NCBI GenBank assembly: GCA_023416655.1
Contig: JAEZHK010000028.1
Coordinates: 1 to 24,204, forward strand
DNA from: Bacillota bacterium
Lineage (GTDB): Bacteria; Bacillota; Clostridia; Christensenellales; Aristaeellaceae
Direction: 5' to 3'
Length of the DNA: 24,204 nucleotides
Shown here: in pieces, positions 13,754 to 24,204 of the stretch
Position numbering within the stretch: position 1 is the stretch's first letter
Layout: each line of letters starts with the position of its first letter
The notes under the pieces: generated by a model
Seen by the model: the letters and a program-made list of their open reading frames with translations, nothing else
The model's database searches: none
What the model was told of the DNA's origin: nothing
Program-made: the position numbers and the translations under genes

Positions 13754-16700
13754 ATGACGGCTATACAAATGAACGATCTTTGGCTGAACATCTTCAAAGA
13801 GCTGGACCCGGCGCTGGTCAGATGTCTGACGCTGGACCGGGTGCTGGTATCACGGGCGGGGGACAAGCTGGTCGCCCGCTTCTTTTCGTCGCGCCTTCTG
13901 GAGGACAGGGAGTTCTCGCTCCTCTCCAACGCGCTTCGCGCCGCGTTCCCGCAGGCGAAGGCTTCGCTTCGGGTCGGCTACCCCGCGCTTCGCGACGACG
14001 TACTGACCAACATCCCCGCCTACGCGCGGTTTATTTGCGGCCTCATCGCCCGGGAACTGCCCAGTGCCATGCCCTTCCTGCAGTGGGAGGAGGCCAGCTG
14101 GAAAAAGCGGGACGGCCTCCTGATCGCGGAAGTCGACCGGATGGGCGTGGAGTACCTGACCAGCCAGGGCGTGGACCGGCGCGTGGAGTCGCTGCTCAAG
14201 GACCTCTTCGGCGTGGAACTGCGGGTGGTTTTGGAACCCAGCGGCGACGAGGAGGCGAGGCTTCAGGAGATCGCGCGCAGGCGCGACGAGGAGCAGGCGC
14301 GCATGGCGGAGATCGCCCGCAAGGCCTGCGCTGTCGACGCAAACGGCGCCAGCTGCAAGGCGGTCACGAAGCAGCTTTTGGGCAAGGCCATCTCCGAGGA
14401 GGCGATGCCCCTCTCGGAGCTTGGCGAGGGCATAAGCCGCGTGACAGTGCGCGGCGAGATCTTAAAATCCGAGATGCGGGACCTCAAGAGCGGCTCGAAA
14501 CTTTGCACCTTCGCGCTGACCGACTACACCGGCACCGTGTCCTGCAAGGCGTTCGTCGGCGGCAAGCGCGCGGGCAGCGCCGAGGCGGTACAGCAGCAGG
14601 CGGAAGCGCTGATGGAGGGCGTCAAGGAGGGCCAATGGGTGCGCGCCCGCGGTGACTACCGCTACGATGAGTTCCAGCGCGAGATGGTCCTGATGGTTAA
14701 CGACCTCACGCGTTCCGACGAGCCCAAGCGCGCCGACGAGGCCGCCGAAAAGCGGGTCGAGCTGCACCTGCACACCCAGATGAGCGCCATGGACGCCTGC
14801 GCTTCGCCCACGGACCTGATCAAAATGGCCGCCGAATGGGGCCATCCCGCCATCGCCATCACCGACCACGGCGTGGTGCAGGCCTTCCCGGAGGCGTTCT
14901 CCGCCGCCAAGAAGGCGGGCATCAAGCTGATCCCCGGCTGCGAGGGCTACCTGATCGACGATACGCCCAGCCTCGTCAAAAACGCGGACGCGCGTAAGCT
15001 CTCCGGCGCCACCTTCGTGGTGTTGGACGTAGAGACCACGGGCCTGAGCCCCATGCAGGACACCATCATCGAACTGGGCGCGGTCAAGTATGAAAACGGC
15101 GTGGAAGTCGCGGAGTTTTCGCAGCTCGTCAGCCCCATGCGGCCGCTGCCCGCGAAGATCGTGGAGATTACCGGCATCACCGACGCGATGCTTGCCGGCA
15201 TGCCCACGCTCGATCAGGTGATGCCCGCTTTCTTTGAGTTCTGCATAGGCGCGGTGCTGGCCGCCCACAACGCCGATTTCGACATGGCGTTCGTCGGCCG
15301 CGCGTTCGCTGCGCACGGCTTCAAGCTGGAACACCCGGTGGTCGACACGCTGTCGATGTCCCGCAACATGTTCCGGGACCAGAAGAGCCACAAGCTGGGC
15401 GCGGTGTGCAAGCGGCTGGGCATTTCCCTTAAAAACGCGCACCGGGCGGTGCACGACGCCCGCGCCACCGCGCAGGCGCTGACGAAGATGCTCGAAATGC
15501 TCGTCGACAGCCGGGGGCTCAGGCTGCTCAACGAGATCAACGGCGCCTTTGAAGACGACGCGGGCGGGGCGAGCTGCCACATCATCCTGCTGGCCGCCAC
15601 CCAGCAGGGCATGACCAACCTCTACCGGCTGGTCAGCGAGGCGCACCTGAACCACTTCCGAAGGACGCCCCGGCTTCCGCGCTCGGTGATCGAAAAGTAC
15701 CGGGAGGGGCTCATCATCGGCAGCGCCTGCGAGGCGGGTGAGCTTTTCCGCGCGGTGCTGGAGGGCAAGCCCGATAAAGACCTCGAGCGCATCGCGAAGT
15801 TCTACGATTACCTCGAAATCCAGCCCACCGGCAACAACGCCTTCCTGATCCGGGAGGGCGCGGTGGCGGACAATGAAGCGCTTCAGGCGCTGAACCGCAA
15901 GATTCTCCAGCTGGGCGACCGGCTGGGCATCCCGGTCGTGGCCACCGGCGACGTGCACTTCAAGGAGCCGCGGGATTCCATTTTCCGCGCTATCCTCATG
16001 AACGCCAAGGGCTTTGAGGACTGCGACAACCAGCCGCCGCTCTACTTCCGGACCACCGATGACATGCTGGCGGAGTTTTCCTACCTGGGGTCGAAGGACG
16101 CCAAGCGGGTCGTGATCGACGCGCCTCGGGCCATCGCGGACAGGGTGTCGTCCAAGCTGCGCATCTTCGTGGAGCACCCGGAGGGCGCGGAGACCTTCCA
16201 GCCCTACTGGGACTTCGCCGAGAAAGACATCCGCACGCTGACCGAAACCCGCGCCAAGGCGATCTACGGCGAGCAACTGCCGGACATTGTGCGCGCGCGC
16301 ATCGACAAGGAACTGGGCTCCATCATTGGCTACGGCTTCTCCACGCTCTACGACATCGCGGTGAAGCTGGTGGAGAAGTCGATGTCGGACGGCTACATCG
16401 TCGGTTCGCGCGGCTCGGTCGGCTCGTCGTTTGTCGCCAACATGACCGGCATCACCGAGGTCAACTCGCTGCCGCCCCACTACGTCTGCCCCAAGTGCAA
16501 GCACTCGGAGTTCGACGTGCCGGAGGAGTACACCTGCGGCCTCGACCTTCCGGCAAAGGACTGCCCGGTTTGCGGCACGATCATGGACCGGGACGGCTTT
16601 GACATCCCCTTTGAGGTCTTCCTGGGCTTCAAGGGCGACAAGGTCCCCGACATCGACCTGAACTTCTCCGGCGAGTACCAGCCCAGGGCCCACGCCTACG

Positions 16701-18088
16701 TAAAAGAACTCTTCGGCGAGGAGAACGTGTTCCGCGCGGGCACCATCGGCACCGTCGCCGACAAGACCGCCTACGGCTACGTGCTCAAGTACCTCGAGGA
16801 GCGGGAGACGACCGCCACTCAGGCCGAAAAGGAGCGGCTCGCCCGGGGCATCACCGGCGCGAAGCGCACCACCGGCCAGCATCCGGCGGGCATGGTGGTC
16901 TTGCCCAAGGGCTATGAGATCTTCCAGTTCACGCCGATCCAGCGGCCCGCCGACGACACCGAGAGCGACACCATCACCACCCACTTCGACTTCAGTTCCA
17001 TGCACGACGTGCTGGTGAAACTGGACATCCTGGGCCACGACGACCCGACCATGCTCAAAAAGCTGGAGGACCTGACCGGCATCGCGCCCCAGAAGGTGCC
17101 GCTTCATGACCGGGCGGTGTTTGAGCGCATCCTTTCGCTGTTTACAGGCCCCGGCGCGCTGGGCGTGACTTCGGAGGAGATTGGCGCGCCCACGGGCACG
17201 TTGGGCATTCCGGAGTTCGGCACCCGCTTCGTTCGGCAGATGCTGGTGGATACGCAGCCCCATTCGATGGAGGAGCTGATCCGCATCTCCGGCCTCTCTC
17301 ACGGCACCGACGTGTGGGTGGGCAACGCGCAGGATATCATCAAGGCGGGCATCGCGCCGCTCAAAAAGTGCATCTGCACCCGCGACGACATCATGAACCA
17401 GCTGATCAGGTGGGGCGTGGAGCCCAAGACCGCCTTCACCATCATGGAGTCGGTCCGAAAGGGCAGGGGCCTGAAGCCCGACTGGATCGACGCCATGAAG
17501 GCGGCCAAGACCCCGGACTGGTTCATCGAGTGCTGCCAGAAGATCAAGTACATGTTCCCGAAGGCGCACGCGGTGGCGTATGTGACGATGGCGCTGCGCA
17601 TCGCCTACTTCAAGGTGTACCACCCGGGCGCGTACTACGCCTGTTACTTAAAACGCAACCAGGAGGCCTTCGACGGCTCCACGATGGTCGCGCCGCTGCC
17701 GGTGCTGAGGGGCAAGCTTTCCGAACTGCAGGCGCTGGAAAAGGAGGAGAAGGCGAAGAAGGAGGACCAGATCGCGCTCTACGAGATCCTGATCGAGATG
17801 GTCTCCCGCGGGATTACGCTTAGGCCCATCTCGCTCTACGAGTCGGACGCGGAGAACTTCCTGCTGATGCCGGACAACACCATCCTGCCGCCGCTTTCGT
17901 CGATGCCGGGCGTGGGCCTGGCCGCGGCGGAGAACCTGGCCAGGGCCAGGGCTGGGGGAACATTCCTTTCCCAGGAGGACATGACGCGCCGAAAGGTGGC
18001 CAAGTCCGTGGTGCAGGCGCTCGCCTCAAGCGGCGCGCTGGGCGAACTGCCCGAGACCAGCCAGACCAGCCTGTTCGACTTTGGCTAG
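13754..18088 (+). CDS. polC: DNA polymerase III alpha subunit, PolC type
   Basis: The main replicative polymerase of low-GC Gram-positives, 1444 residues, normal length. In order: an N-terminal domain (1-220), an OB fold (about 230-320), and the first part of the PHP domain (VELHLHTQMSAMD with H338 and H340). An inserted DEDD 3'-5' exonuclease follows (VVLDVETTGLSP; D425, E427), then the rest of PHP (to about 830). The polymerase core has a zinc knuckle C912/C915/C928/C937/C940 and the active site DKVPDIDLNF (D966, D968). A helix-hairpin-helix region ends in QTSLFDFG, a beta-clamp binding motif. The ribosome binding site at ATG 13754 is poor (AAGAG), suggesting coupling to ispG; ATG 13769 is possible. 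Confidence 0.98.
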   Translation: MTAIQMNDLWLNIFKELDPALVRCLTLDRVLVSRAGDKLVARFFSSRLLEDREFSLLSNALRAAFPQAKASLRVGYPALRDDVLTNIPAYARFICGLIARELPSAMPFLQWEEASWKKRDGLLIAEVDRMGVEYLTSQGVDRRVESLLKDLFGVELRVVLEPSGDEEARLQEIARRRDEEQARMAEIARKACAVDANGASCKAVTKQLLGKAISEEAMPLSELGEGISRVTVRGEILKSEMRDLKSGSKLCTFALTDYTGTVSCKAFVGGKRAGSAEAVQQQAEALMEGVKEGQWVRARGDYRYDEFQREMVLMVNDLTRSDEPKRADEAAEKRVELHLHTQMSAMDACASPTDLIKMAAEWGHPAIAITDHGVVQAFPEAFSAAKKAGIKLIPGCEGYLIDDTPSLVKNADARKLSGATFVVLDVETTGLSPMQDTIIELGAVKYENGVEVAEFSQLVSPMRPLPAKIVEITGITDAMLAGMPTLDQVMPAFFEFCIGAVLAAHNADFDMAFVGRAFAAHGFKLEHPVVDTLSMSRNMFRDQKSHKLGAVCKRLGISLKNAHRAVHDARATAQALTKMLEMLVDSRGLRLLNEINGAFEDDAGGASCHIILLAATQQGMTNLYRLVSEAHLNHFRRTPRLPRSVIEKYREGLIIGSACEAGELFRAVLEGKPDKDLERIAKFYDYLEIQPTGNNAFLIREGAVADNEALQALNRKILQLGDRLGIPVVATGDVHFKEPRDSIFRAILMNAKGFEDCDNQPPLYFRTTDDMLAEFSYLGSKDAKRVVIDAPRAIADRVSSKLRIFVEHPEGAETFQPYWDFAEKDIRTLTETRAKAIYGEQLPDIVRARIDKELGSIIGYGFSTLYDIAVKLVEKSMSDGYIVGSRGSVGSSFVANMTGITEVNSLPPHYVCPKCKHSEFDVPEEYTCGLDLPAKDCPVCGTIMDRDGFDIPFEVFLGFKGDKVPDIDLNFSGEYQPRAHAYVKELFGEENVFRAGTIGTVADKTAYGYVLKYLEERETTATQAEKERLARGITGAKRTTGQHPAGMVVLPKGYEIFQFTPIQRPADDTESDTITTHFDFSSMHDVLVKLDILGHDDPTMLKKLEDLTGIAPQKVPLHDRAVFERILSLFTGPGALGVTSEEIGAPTGTLGIPEFGTRFVRQMLVDTQPHSMEELIRISGLSHGTDVWVGNAQDIIKAGIAPLKKCICTRDDIMNQLIRWGVEPKTAFTIMESVRKGRGLKPDWIDAMKAAKTPDWFIECCQKIKYMFPKAHAVAYVTMALRIAYFKVYHPGAYYACYLKRNQEAFDGSTMVAPLPVLRGKLSELQALEKEEKAKKEDQIALYEILIEMVSRGITLRPISLYESDAENFLLMPDNTILPPLSSMPGVGLAAAENLARARAGGTFLSQEDMTRRKVAKSVVQALASSGALGELPETSQTSLFDFG

Positions 18089-18225
18089 ACATGGCGGCAT
18101 GCGCACGGTCGGGCCGCGGTAAATCCGGGGAAAGCTGGAAAATCGCCCGGCATTGCGCGGAACTTCCGGCGCGGCCTTTCCGTCAGAGAAAAAACGATTC
18201 CTATGGTCTACGCGGGGGTGAGAAT

Positions 18226-19572
18226 GTGAAACGCGGTTTGTGGCTGATGCTTGTGGCCGCCCTCCTGGCGATGCCGGTAGCGCACGCCGAAGCGCCCGCG
18301 GTGGCGCTGAACGTGGGCGACAGCTGTGTGCTGATTGATGGCACGGGGGCGGAACTCGTACCCGCGGGCCTCTATTCCAACATCGAACCGCTGGGCGATG
18401 TGCCGCCTTACTTCTACGCCGCTTATGCGATGGACGGCGAGGAACCTGAACGGGTCAAGCTTCTGGGCGCTGACGGGCAGCCGCTGAGCGACTTCTCTTA
18501 CGAGTACCTGACCGACATGGGCGACAAGATCTGCTTCGGGCAGGATGGATTCTACGGCGTGATGGACACGTCGCAGAACGTGGTCGTGCCCTGCGCCTAT
18601 ACCAGCATTGTCTCAAACGGTGAGGGCGGGTATCTGGCGCTGACAAGCGACCCCTACGACGACCGCGCCGACGGCGTGTACTACATCGCCCCCGATGGCA
18701 ATGTGACCGCCACCGGCATCCGCATCCTGGGCGGCCTCTCCGAATTTTCCGGCGGCCTGATGCCGGTCCTGTCCGCGGAGTCCGGCCGCATCGGCTACCT
18801 GAACCCCAATGGCGACTGGAATATCGCCGCCCAGTTCGGCTACGCCGGTCCTTTCGCAGGCGGGTTTGCCACCGCGGCCATCGACAGCGGCACAGGGCTG
18901 ATCGACGCCTCCGGCAACTGGCTGATCACGCCCAAGTACCAGACGCTGGCGCTGGCGGGCAACGGCGCGGCCGTCGTCGCGCAGACCGACGGCACGAAGA
19001 TTTCGTTGATCGACCCGACGACCTCCAAGGTCATCAAGGAATTTGAGGGGGAGGACATCTATTTCGCCGCCTCGCCCGACAGCCCGCTCGTCACGCTCTA
19101 CCTCGACGGCAGGATCGCGCTCGTCAACCTTCAGGGGAGCGAAGTGCTGACCACGACCGAAACGGACACCACCGTGGAGAGTGACGACGTGCGCGTCGTC
19201 CTCCGCGAAGGCCCCTGGGGCGAGAAGAACGCCACGCTCTGCGACCTGACCGGCAAGCGCCTGGCCGGACCCTATCAGGACATCTGGCGGGTCAGCAGCG
19301 AGTCCGCGACGCCCTACTACGCTTTTTCCTCCTTTGAAACCCAGACCGAGAACGTCGGCGGCGACGACTACCTGAACGAAGTGCCCGATACCCGCCGGAC
19401 AGGTGTCATGGACGCGGACGGCAAAGTGCTCTGGCAGCCGGACGACATCTTGGAGTTGTACTCCCAGGTGGACGGGCTCTTCACCGTGCAGACCCCGGGC
19501 AAGGCGGGCGTCATGAAGGCGGACGGGACCTGGCTCAAGACGTACGACGTCGCCTCGGAGGACGCGGAGTAG
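18226..19572 (+). CDS. Secreted WG-repeat protein
   Basis: A 448-residue exported protein of unknown role. Residues 1-21 form a signal peptide (KRGLWLMLVAALLAMPVAHA). The rest consists of repeating units with the WG-repeat pattern 'G-hydrophobic-hydrophobic-D/N-x-x-G-x-W-x-(I/V)-x-P-x-(F/Y)'. Examples are IGYLNPNGDWNIAAQFGY, TGLIDASGNWLITPKYQT, GVMDADGKVLWQPDD and AGVMKADGTWLKTYD. Repeats of this type build beta-propeller-like surfaces. The GTG at 18226 is chosen since GGGGGTGAG precedes it and the signal peptide starts there; an upstream in-frame ATG at 18091 lacks both. It follows polC by 137 bases, where no terminator or promoter is evident, and has its own terminator. Confidence 0.85.
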   Translation: MKRGLWLMLVAALLAMPVAHAEAPAVALNVGDSCVLIDGTGAELVPAGLYSNIEPLGDVPPYFYAAYAMDGEEPERVKLLGADGQPLSDFSYEYLTDMGDKICFGQDGFYGVMDTSQNVVVPCAYTSIVSNGEGGYLALTSDPYDDRADGVYYIAPDGNVTATGIRILGGLSEFSGGLMPVLSAESGRIGYLNPNGDWNIAAQFGYAGPFAGGFATAAIDSGTGLIDASGNWLITPKYQTLALAGNGAAVVAQTDGTKISLIDPTTSKVIKEFEGEDIYFAASPDSPLVTLYLDGRIALVNLQGSEVLTTTETDTTVESDDVRVVLREGPWGEKNATLCDLTGKRLAGPYQDIWRVSSESATPYYAFSSFETQTENVGGDDYLNEVPDTRRTGVMDADGKVLWQPDDILELYSQVDGLFTVQTPGKAGVMKADGTWLKTYDVASEDAE

Positions 19573-19608
19573 AATGGCTGGCCGCTGATTGGATTCAAGT
19601 CAAGCTAC

Positions 19609-19639
19609 GTTCCCGGCGTATGGCGCCGGGAACATTTTT
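19609..19639 (+). terminator. Terminator after the WG-repeat gene
   Basis: GTTCCCGGCG-TATGG-CGCCGGGAAC is a perfect 10-bp stem followed by ATTTTT. The remaining gap to rimP (19640-19783) shows no further gene or structure that I can support. Confidence 0.93.
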
Positions 19640-19783
19640 GCGCCGGGCACCGCGCCAAAGCGCATTCGGAGCCGCCAGGCGTGTTTTACACCGCGCGGAC
19701 TTCCGCCCATTCGAAAAAACCTGCGGGTTGCGGATAGCGCGGACGCTTTCTTCCTTTTTTGCGTTATTTGTGTGTTGGACAGG

Positions 19784-19812
19784 TTGTATTCAAGGGCGGG
19801 ATGTGCTACAAT
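19784..19812 (+). promoter_or_regulatory. Promoter of the rimP-nusA-infB operon
   Basis: TTGTAT (19784-19789), a 17-bp spacer and TACAAT (19807-19812), with TGC just before the -10 giving an extended -10 element. It lies about 60 bases before rimP. Confidence 0.75.
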
Positions 19813-19872
19813 GTAATGCGTCTGGGGATTTCTCGGGCCAGTTCTCCCCTGTTGGGGAATGAGGGTGTTTGA

Positions 19873-20355
19873 TTGCCGAAACCATCCGCGCCGCTTGGCA
19901 GAGCGCAGGACATCGCCACACAGATTGCGGCGCAGCAAGGGTTCATTATGGTGGACGTCGAGCTGGTCAAGGAACCGACCGGCCGCTTTTTGCGCTTCTA
20001 TATCGATAAGCCGGACGGCGTGACGATCGAGGATTGCGAGATCTTCCACCGGCGGATTCAACCAACGATGGAATTCGTGGACTACGATTACATGGAGGTC
20101 TCCTCCCCGGGGGCCGACCGACCGCTCAAAAAGCCGGAAGACTTTGAGCGCGCGGCAGGCGCCGGGGTGGAAGTGCGCCTGTACAGGCCCGAGAGCGGCC
20201 AGAAGGTCTTCCGCGGCGTGCTTCAGGGTATCGTGGACGGCAAGGTCGTCCTCACGGACGCGGCGGGCGAAACGCGCTCCTTCGACCTCAAGGCCACCGC
20301 GCTGGTCAAGCCCGTCGTCGAGTTCGACGAGGACGACCTTCAGGATGAAGTGTGA
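19873..20355 (+). CDS. rimP: Ribosome maturation factor RimP
   Basis: Helps assemble the 30S subunit. The 160-residue length is typical. The N-terminal domain contains 'FIMVDVELVKEPTGRFLRFYID' and the hallmark EVSSPGADRPLK at 75-86. A C-terminal SH3-like barrel follows (VRLYRPESGQKVFRGVLQGIV). Translation starts at TTG 19873: an in-frame TGA lies directly before it, so no longer start is possible, and GAGGGTG is 6 bases upstream. It is the first gene of the rimP-nusA-ylxR-L7Ae-infB operon. Confidence 0.97.
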   Translation: MPKPSAPLGRAQDIATQIAAQQGFIMVDVELVKEPTGRFLRFYIDKPDGVTIEDCEIFHRRIQPTMEFVDYDYMEVSSPGADRPLKKPEDFERAAGAGVEVRLYRPESGQKVFRGVLQGIVDGKVVLTDAAGETRSFDLKATALVKPVVEFDEDDLQDEV

Positions 20356-20393
20356 ACGCGCTCCGCGCGATTTTCTAACGAGGAGTGTTATGA

Positions 20394-21497
20394 ATGGCTG
20401 GAACCATTGACAGCGGAGAATTCATCAGCGCGCTGGACGCGCTGGCCAAGGAGCGGCGCATCAACAAGGATGTGCTGTTCGCGGCCATCGAATCCGCGCT
20501 GATCTCCGCCTATAAAAAGAATTTCGGCAAGAGCGCCAACGTGCGCGCCGCCATCGACCGCGAGAAGGGCACGGTGGAGGTTTTCGCGCGCAAGACCGTC
20601 GTGGAGCAGGTGGAGGACCCGCAGACCGAGATCAGCCTGGACGAGGCCCGCGCCATCCACCCCAAGTACGACATCGGCGACCTGGCCGAGCTCCGCGCCA
20701 CGCCCAGGGACTTTGGCCGCATCGCGGCGCAGACCGCCAAGCAGGTGGTCGTGCAGCATATCCGCGAGGCGGAACGCGGCGTGATCTACGAAGAATACAT
20801 TGAGAAGGAAAATGAAATCCTCACCGCCATCGTACAGCGCGTCGACAACCGGCAGGTGTACGTGGAGCTGGGCCGCACGGAAGGCCTTCTCGAGCCCAAC
20901 CAGCAGATGCCCGGCGAGGAGTACGCCGTCAACGACCGGCTCAAGGTGTACGTGCTGGAAGTCACCAAGTCCAGCCGCGGCCCGCAGGTGCTGGTGTCCC
21001 GCACCCATTCGGGCCTGGTCAAGCGACTCTTTGAAATCGAGGTGCCGGAGATCCGCCAGGGCATCGTGCAGATCAAGTCCATCGCGCGAGAGGCCGGCTA
21101 TCGCACCAAGATGGCCGTCTACTCCACCGACCAGATGATCGATCCCGTCGGCTCCTGCGTCGGGCCGCGCGGCATGCGCGTGGAGAATGTGGTGGCCGAG
21201 CTCAAGACCGAGAAGATCGACATCGTCAAGTGGTCCAGCGACCCGGCGGAGTACGTGGCCTCGGCGCTCAACCCGGCCCGCGTCATCAGCGTGTACGTGG
21301 CGGAGAAGGAAAAGGCCGCCCGAGTCGTCGTGCCGGACAACCAGCTGTCGCTGGCCATCGGCAAGGAAGGGCAGAACGCCCGCCTGGCTGCCAAGCTCAC
21401 CGGCTGGAAGATCGACATCAAGAGCCAGAGCCAGATCGAGCAGCATATGCAGAGCCAGATCGAACAACAGCTGGACAACGGGGAGGAAGAGGCCTGA
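20394..21497 (+). CDS. nusA: Transcription elongation/termination factor NusA
   Basis: Binds RNA polymerase and modulates pausing, termination and antitermination. The 367 residues comprise the polymerase-binding N-terminal domain (1-125), an S1 domain (about 135-200, 'VELGRTEGLLEPNQQMPGE'), KH1 with GPRG ('SCVGPRGMRVENV') and KH2 with GKEG ('LAIGKEGQNARLAAKLTGW'). The acidic C-terminal repeats of E. coli are absent, as expected for Gram-positives. ATG 20394 fits the family start and GAGGAG lies 9 bases upstream; ATG 20390 is out of frame and stops after six codons. A small CGCGC-TCC-GCGCG hairpin (20357-20369) lies in the gap after rimP. Confidence 0.98.
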   Translation: MAGTIDSGEFISALDALAKERRINKDVLFAAIESALISAYKKNFGKSANVRAAIDREKGTVEVFARKTVVEQVEDPQTEISLDEARAIHPKYDIGDLAELRATPRDFGRIAAQTAKQVVVQHIREAERGVIYEEYIEKENEILTAIVQRVDNRQVYVELGRTEGLLEPNQQMPGEEYAVNDRLKVYVLEVTKSSRGPQVLVSRTHSGLVKRLFEIEVPEIRQGIVQIKSIAREAGYRTKMAVYSTDQMIDPVGSCVGPRGMRVENVVAELKTEKIDIVKWSSDPAEYVASALNPARVISVYVAEKEKAARVVVPDNQLSLAIGKEGQNARLAAKLTGWKIDIKSQSQIEQHMQSQIEQQLDNGEEEA

Positions 21498-21770
21498 TTG
21501 CTCAAGCAACGCAAGACGCCCATGCGCATGTGCGTGGGTTGCCGCGAGATGAAGCCCAAGAAGGAACTGCTGCGGGTGGTCAAATCGCCCGCGGGGCTCA
21601 TCGCGTTTGACCGCGTGGGCAAGGCGCCCGGCCGGGGCGCGTATGTGTGCCCGAATCCGGAATGCCTGAAGAAGGCGCAAAAGAGCAAGGCGCTGGACAG
21701 GGCGCTGGAGACGACGGTACCTGCGGAGGTTTTCGACACGCTGCTTCAGCAGCTGGGCGGGGGCACATGA
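21498..21770 (+). CDS. ylxR: YlxR family RNA-binding protein (RnpM)
   Basis: A 90-residue basic protein. The family has been reported in B. subtilis as a modulator of RNase P. Diagnostic motifs are 'MCVGCREMKPKKELLRVV' with C12 and C15, 'DRVGKAPGRGAYVC' with C51, and C56. Translation begins at TTG 21498, directly on the nusA stop (TGATTG), with GGGGAGGAAGAGG just upstream inside nusA, so it is coupled. Its stop overlaps the next start by ATGA. Confidence 0.95.
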   Translation: MLKQRKTPMRMCVGCREMKPKKELLRVVKSPAGLIAFDRVGKAPGRGAYVCPNPECLKKAQKSKALDRALETTVPAEVFDTLLQQLGGGT

Positions 21771-22063
21771 GCCCGCTTCTGAACTTCCTGGGGCTGTGCG
21801 CCCGCGCGGGCGCGCTCAAGACCGGGGAGGCCGTCTCGGAGCAACTGGCCAAATCCGGCGGCGCGTACCTGCTCCTCGTGGACGGCGGCGCTTCGGACCG
21901 CTCCAAAAAAGCGATGCGCGACGCCTGCGATTACGCGGGCATCCCGCTGGTCGAGCTGGAGGGCGGGTCCCTTGGGCAGGCGGTGGGGAAGCCCGGCCGC
22001 ATGGCCGCGGCGGTGACAGAAAAGGGCTTCGCGAAAAAATTAATTCAAATGGCGATACATTAG
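21767..22063 (+). CDS. ylxQ: L7Ae-family RNA-binding protein (YlxQ-like)
   Basis: A 98-residue protein of the L7Ae/L30e/Gadd45 fold, which binds kink-turn RNA in related proteins. Typical features are 'LGLCARAGALKTGEAV', the strand 'AYLLLVDGGASDRSKKAMRDAC', and 'IPLVEL' followed by 'LGQAVGKPGRMAAAVTEKGFAKKL'. The start at 21767 overlaps the ylxR stop by ATGA. The place between ylxR and infB is the standard one for YlxQ, which supports the call. Its RNA target in this organism is unknown. Confidence 0.93.
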   Translation: MSPLLNFLGLCARAGALKTGEAVSEQLAKSGGAYLLLVDGGASDRSKKAMRDACDYAGIPLVELEGGSLGQAVGKPGRMAAAVTEKGFAKKLIQMAIH

Positions 22064-22081
22064 CGGGGGTGCAAGGTGGGA

Positions 22082-24204
<2,123 letters not shown>

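Noticed and set aside
14462..17623. Open frame of 1053 codons on the minus strand opposite polC
   Set aside because: It is a shadow of the GC-biased codon pattern of polC. The plus-strand protein has every PolC domain and catalytic residue; the antisense frame has no motif or ribosome binding site.
18089..18225. Promoter for the WG-repeat gene
   Set aside because: A TATGGT lies in the gap but there is no acceptable -35 at normal spacing, so I did not annotate one.
20357..20375. Small hairpin plus ATTTTCT between rimP and nusA as a terminator
   Set aside because: The stem is only 5 bp with a 3-nt loop and the T-run is interrupted. rimP-nusA are normally cotranscribed. At most it is a weak pause site.

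Overview
The window reads as a GC-rich member of the Bacillota, class Clostridia or a near relative. The evidence is a Gram-positive type DNA polymerase III alpha (PolC), a T-box leader in front of thrS, strong AGGAGG-type ribosome binding sites, and the gene order rpsB-tsf-pyrH-frr-uppS-cdsA-dxr-rseP-ispG-polC-rimP-nusA-ylxR-L7Ae-infB. That order is a classic Bacillus/Clostridium chromosomal core. No species can be named from the sequence alone.

Layout. Bases 1-109 hold the start of a small helix-turn-helix-like protein on the minus strand, whose promoter contains a perfect palindrome. A rubrerythrin follows (292-834, plus). Next, on the minus strand, are an AraC-family regulator with a GyrI-like effector domain (1033-1920) and threonyl-tRNA synthetase (2028-3929), which sits behind a T-box riboswitch with a Thr ACC specifier. 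A divergent promoter drives a secreted two-domain Ig-like protein (4335-5105). From 5304 to the right edge everything lies on the plus strand. There are four transcription blocks: rpsB-tsf; pyrH; frr to polC from a promoter at 7622-7650; and rimP to infB from a promoter at 19784-19812. A secreted WG-repeat protein (18226-19572) sits between polC and rimP.

How the genes work together. Most of the right-hand 19 kb is translation and its control: ribosomal protein S2, EF-Ts, ribosome recycling factor, RimP, NusA, YlxR/RnpM, an L7Ae-type RNA-binding protein and IF-2. Interleaved are envelope lipid and isoprenoid steps: Dxr and IspG (MEP pathway), UppS (undecaprenyl carrier) and CdsA (phospholipids). 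UMP kinase, the site-2 protease RseP and the replicative polymerase complete the set.

I found no defence system, CRISPR array, transposase, prophage, tRNA or rRNA, and no obviously new multi-gene system. The most unusual structures are small. They are: a duplicated rseP ribosome-binding-site/start region flanking about 220 bp of stacked hairpins (11219-11484); a symmetric 160-bp palindromic element in the ispG leader (12526-12685); a 60-residue PASTA-like protein coupled between frr and uppS; and a 39-bp tandem repeat in the IF-2 linker.
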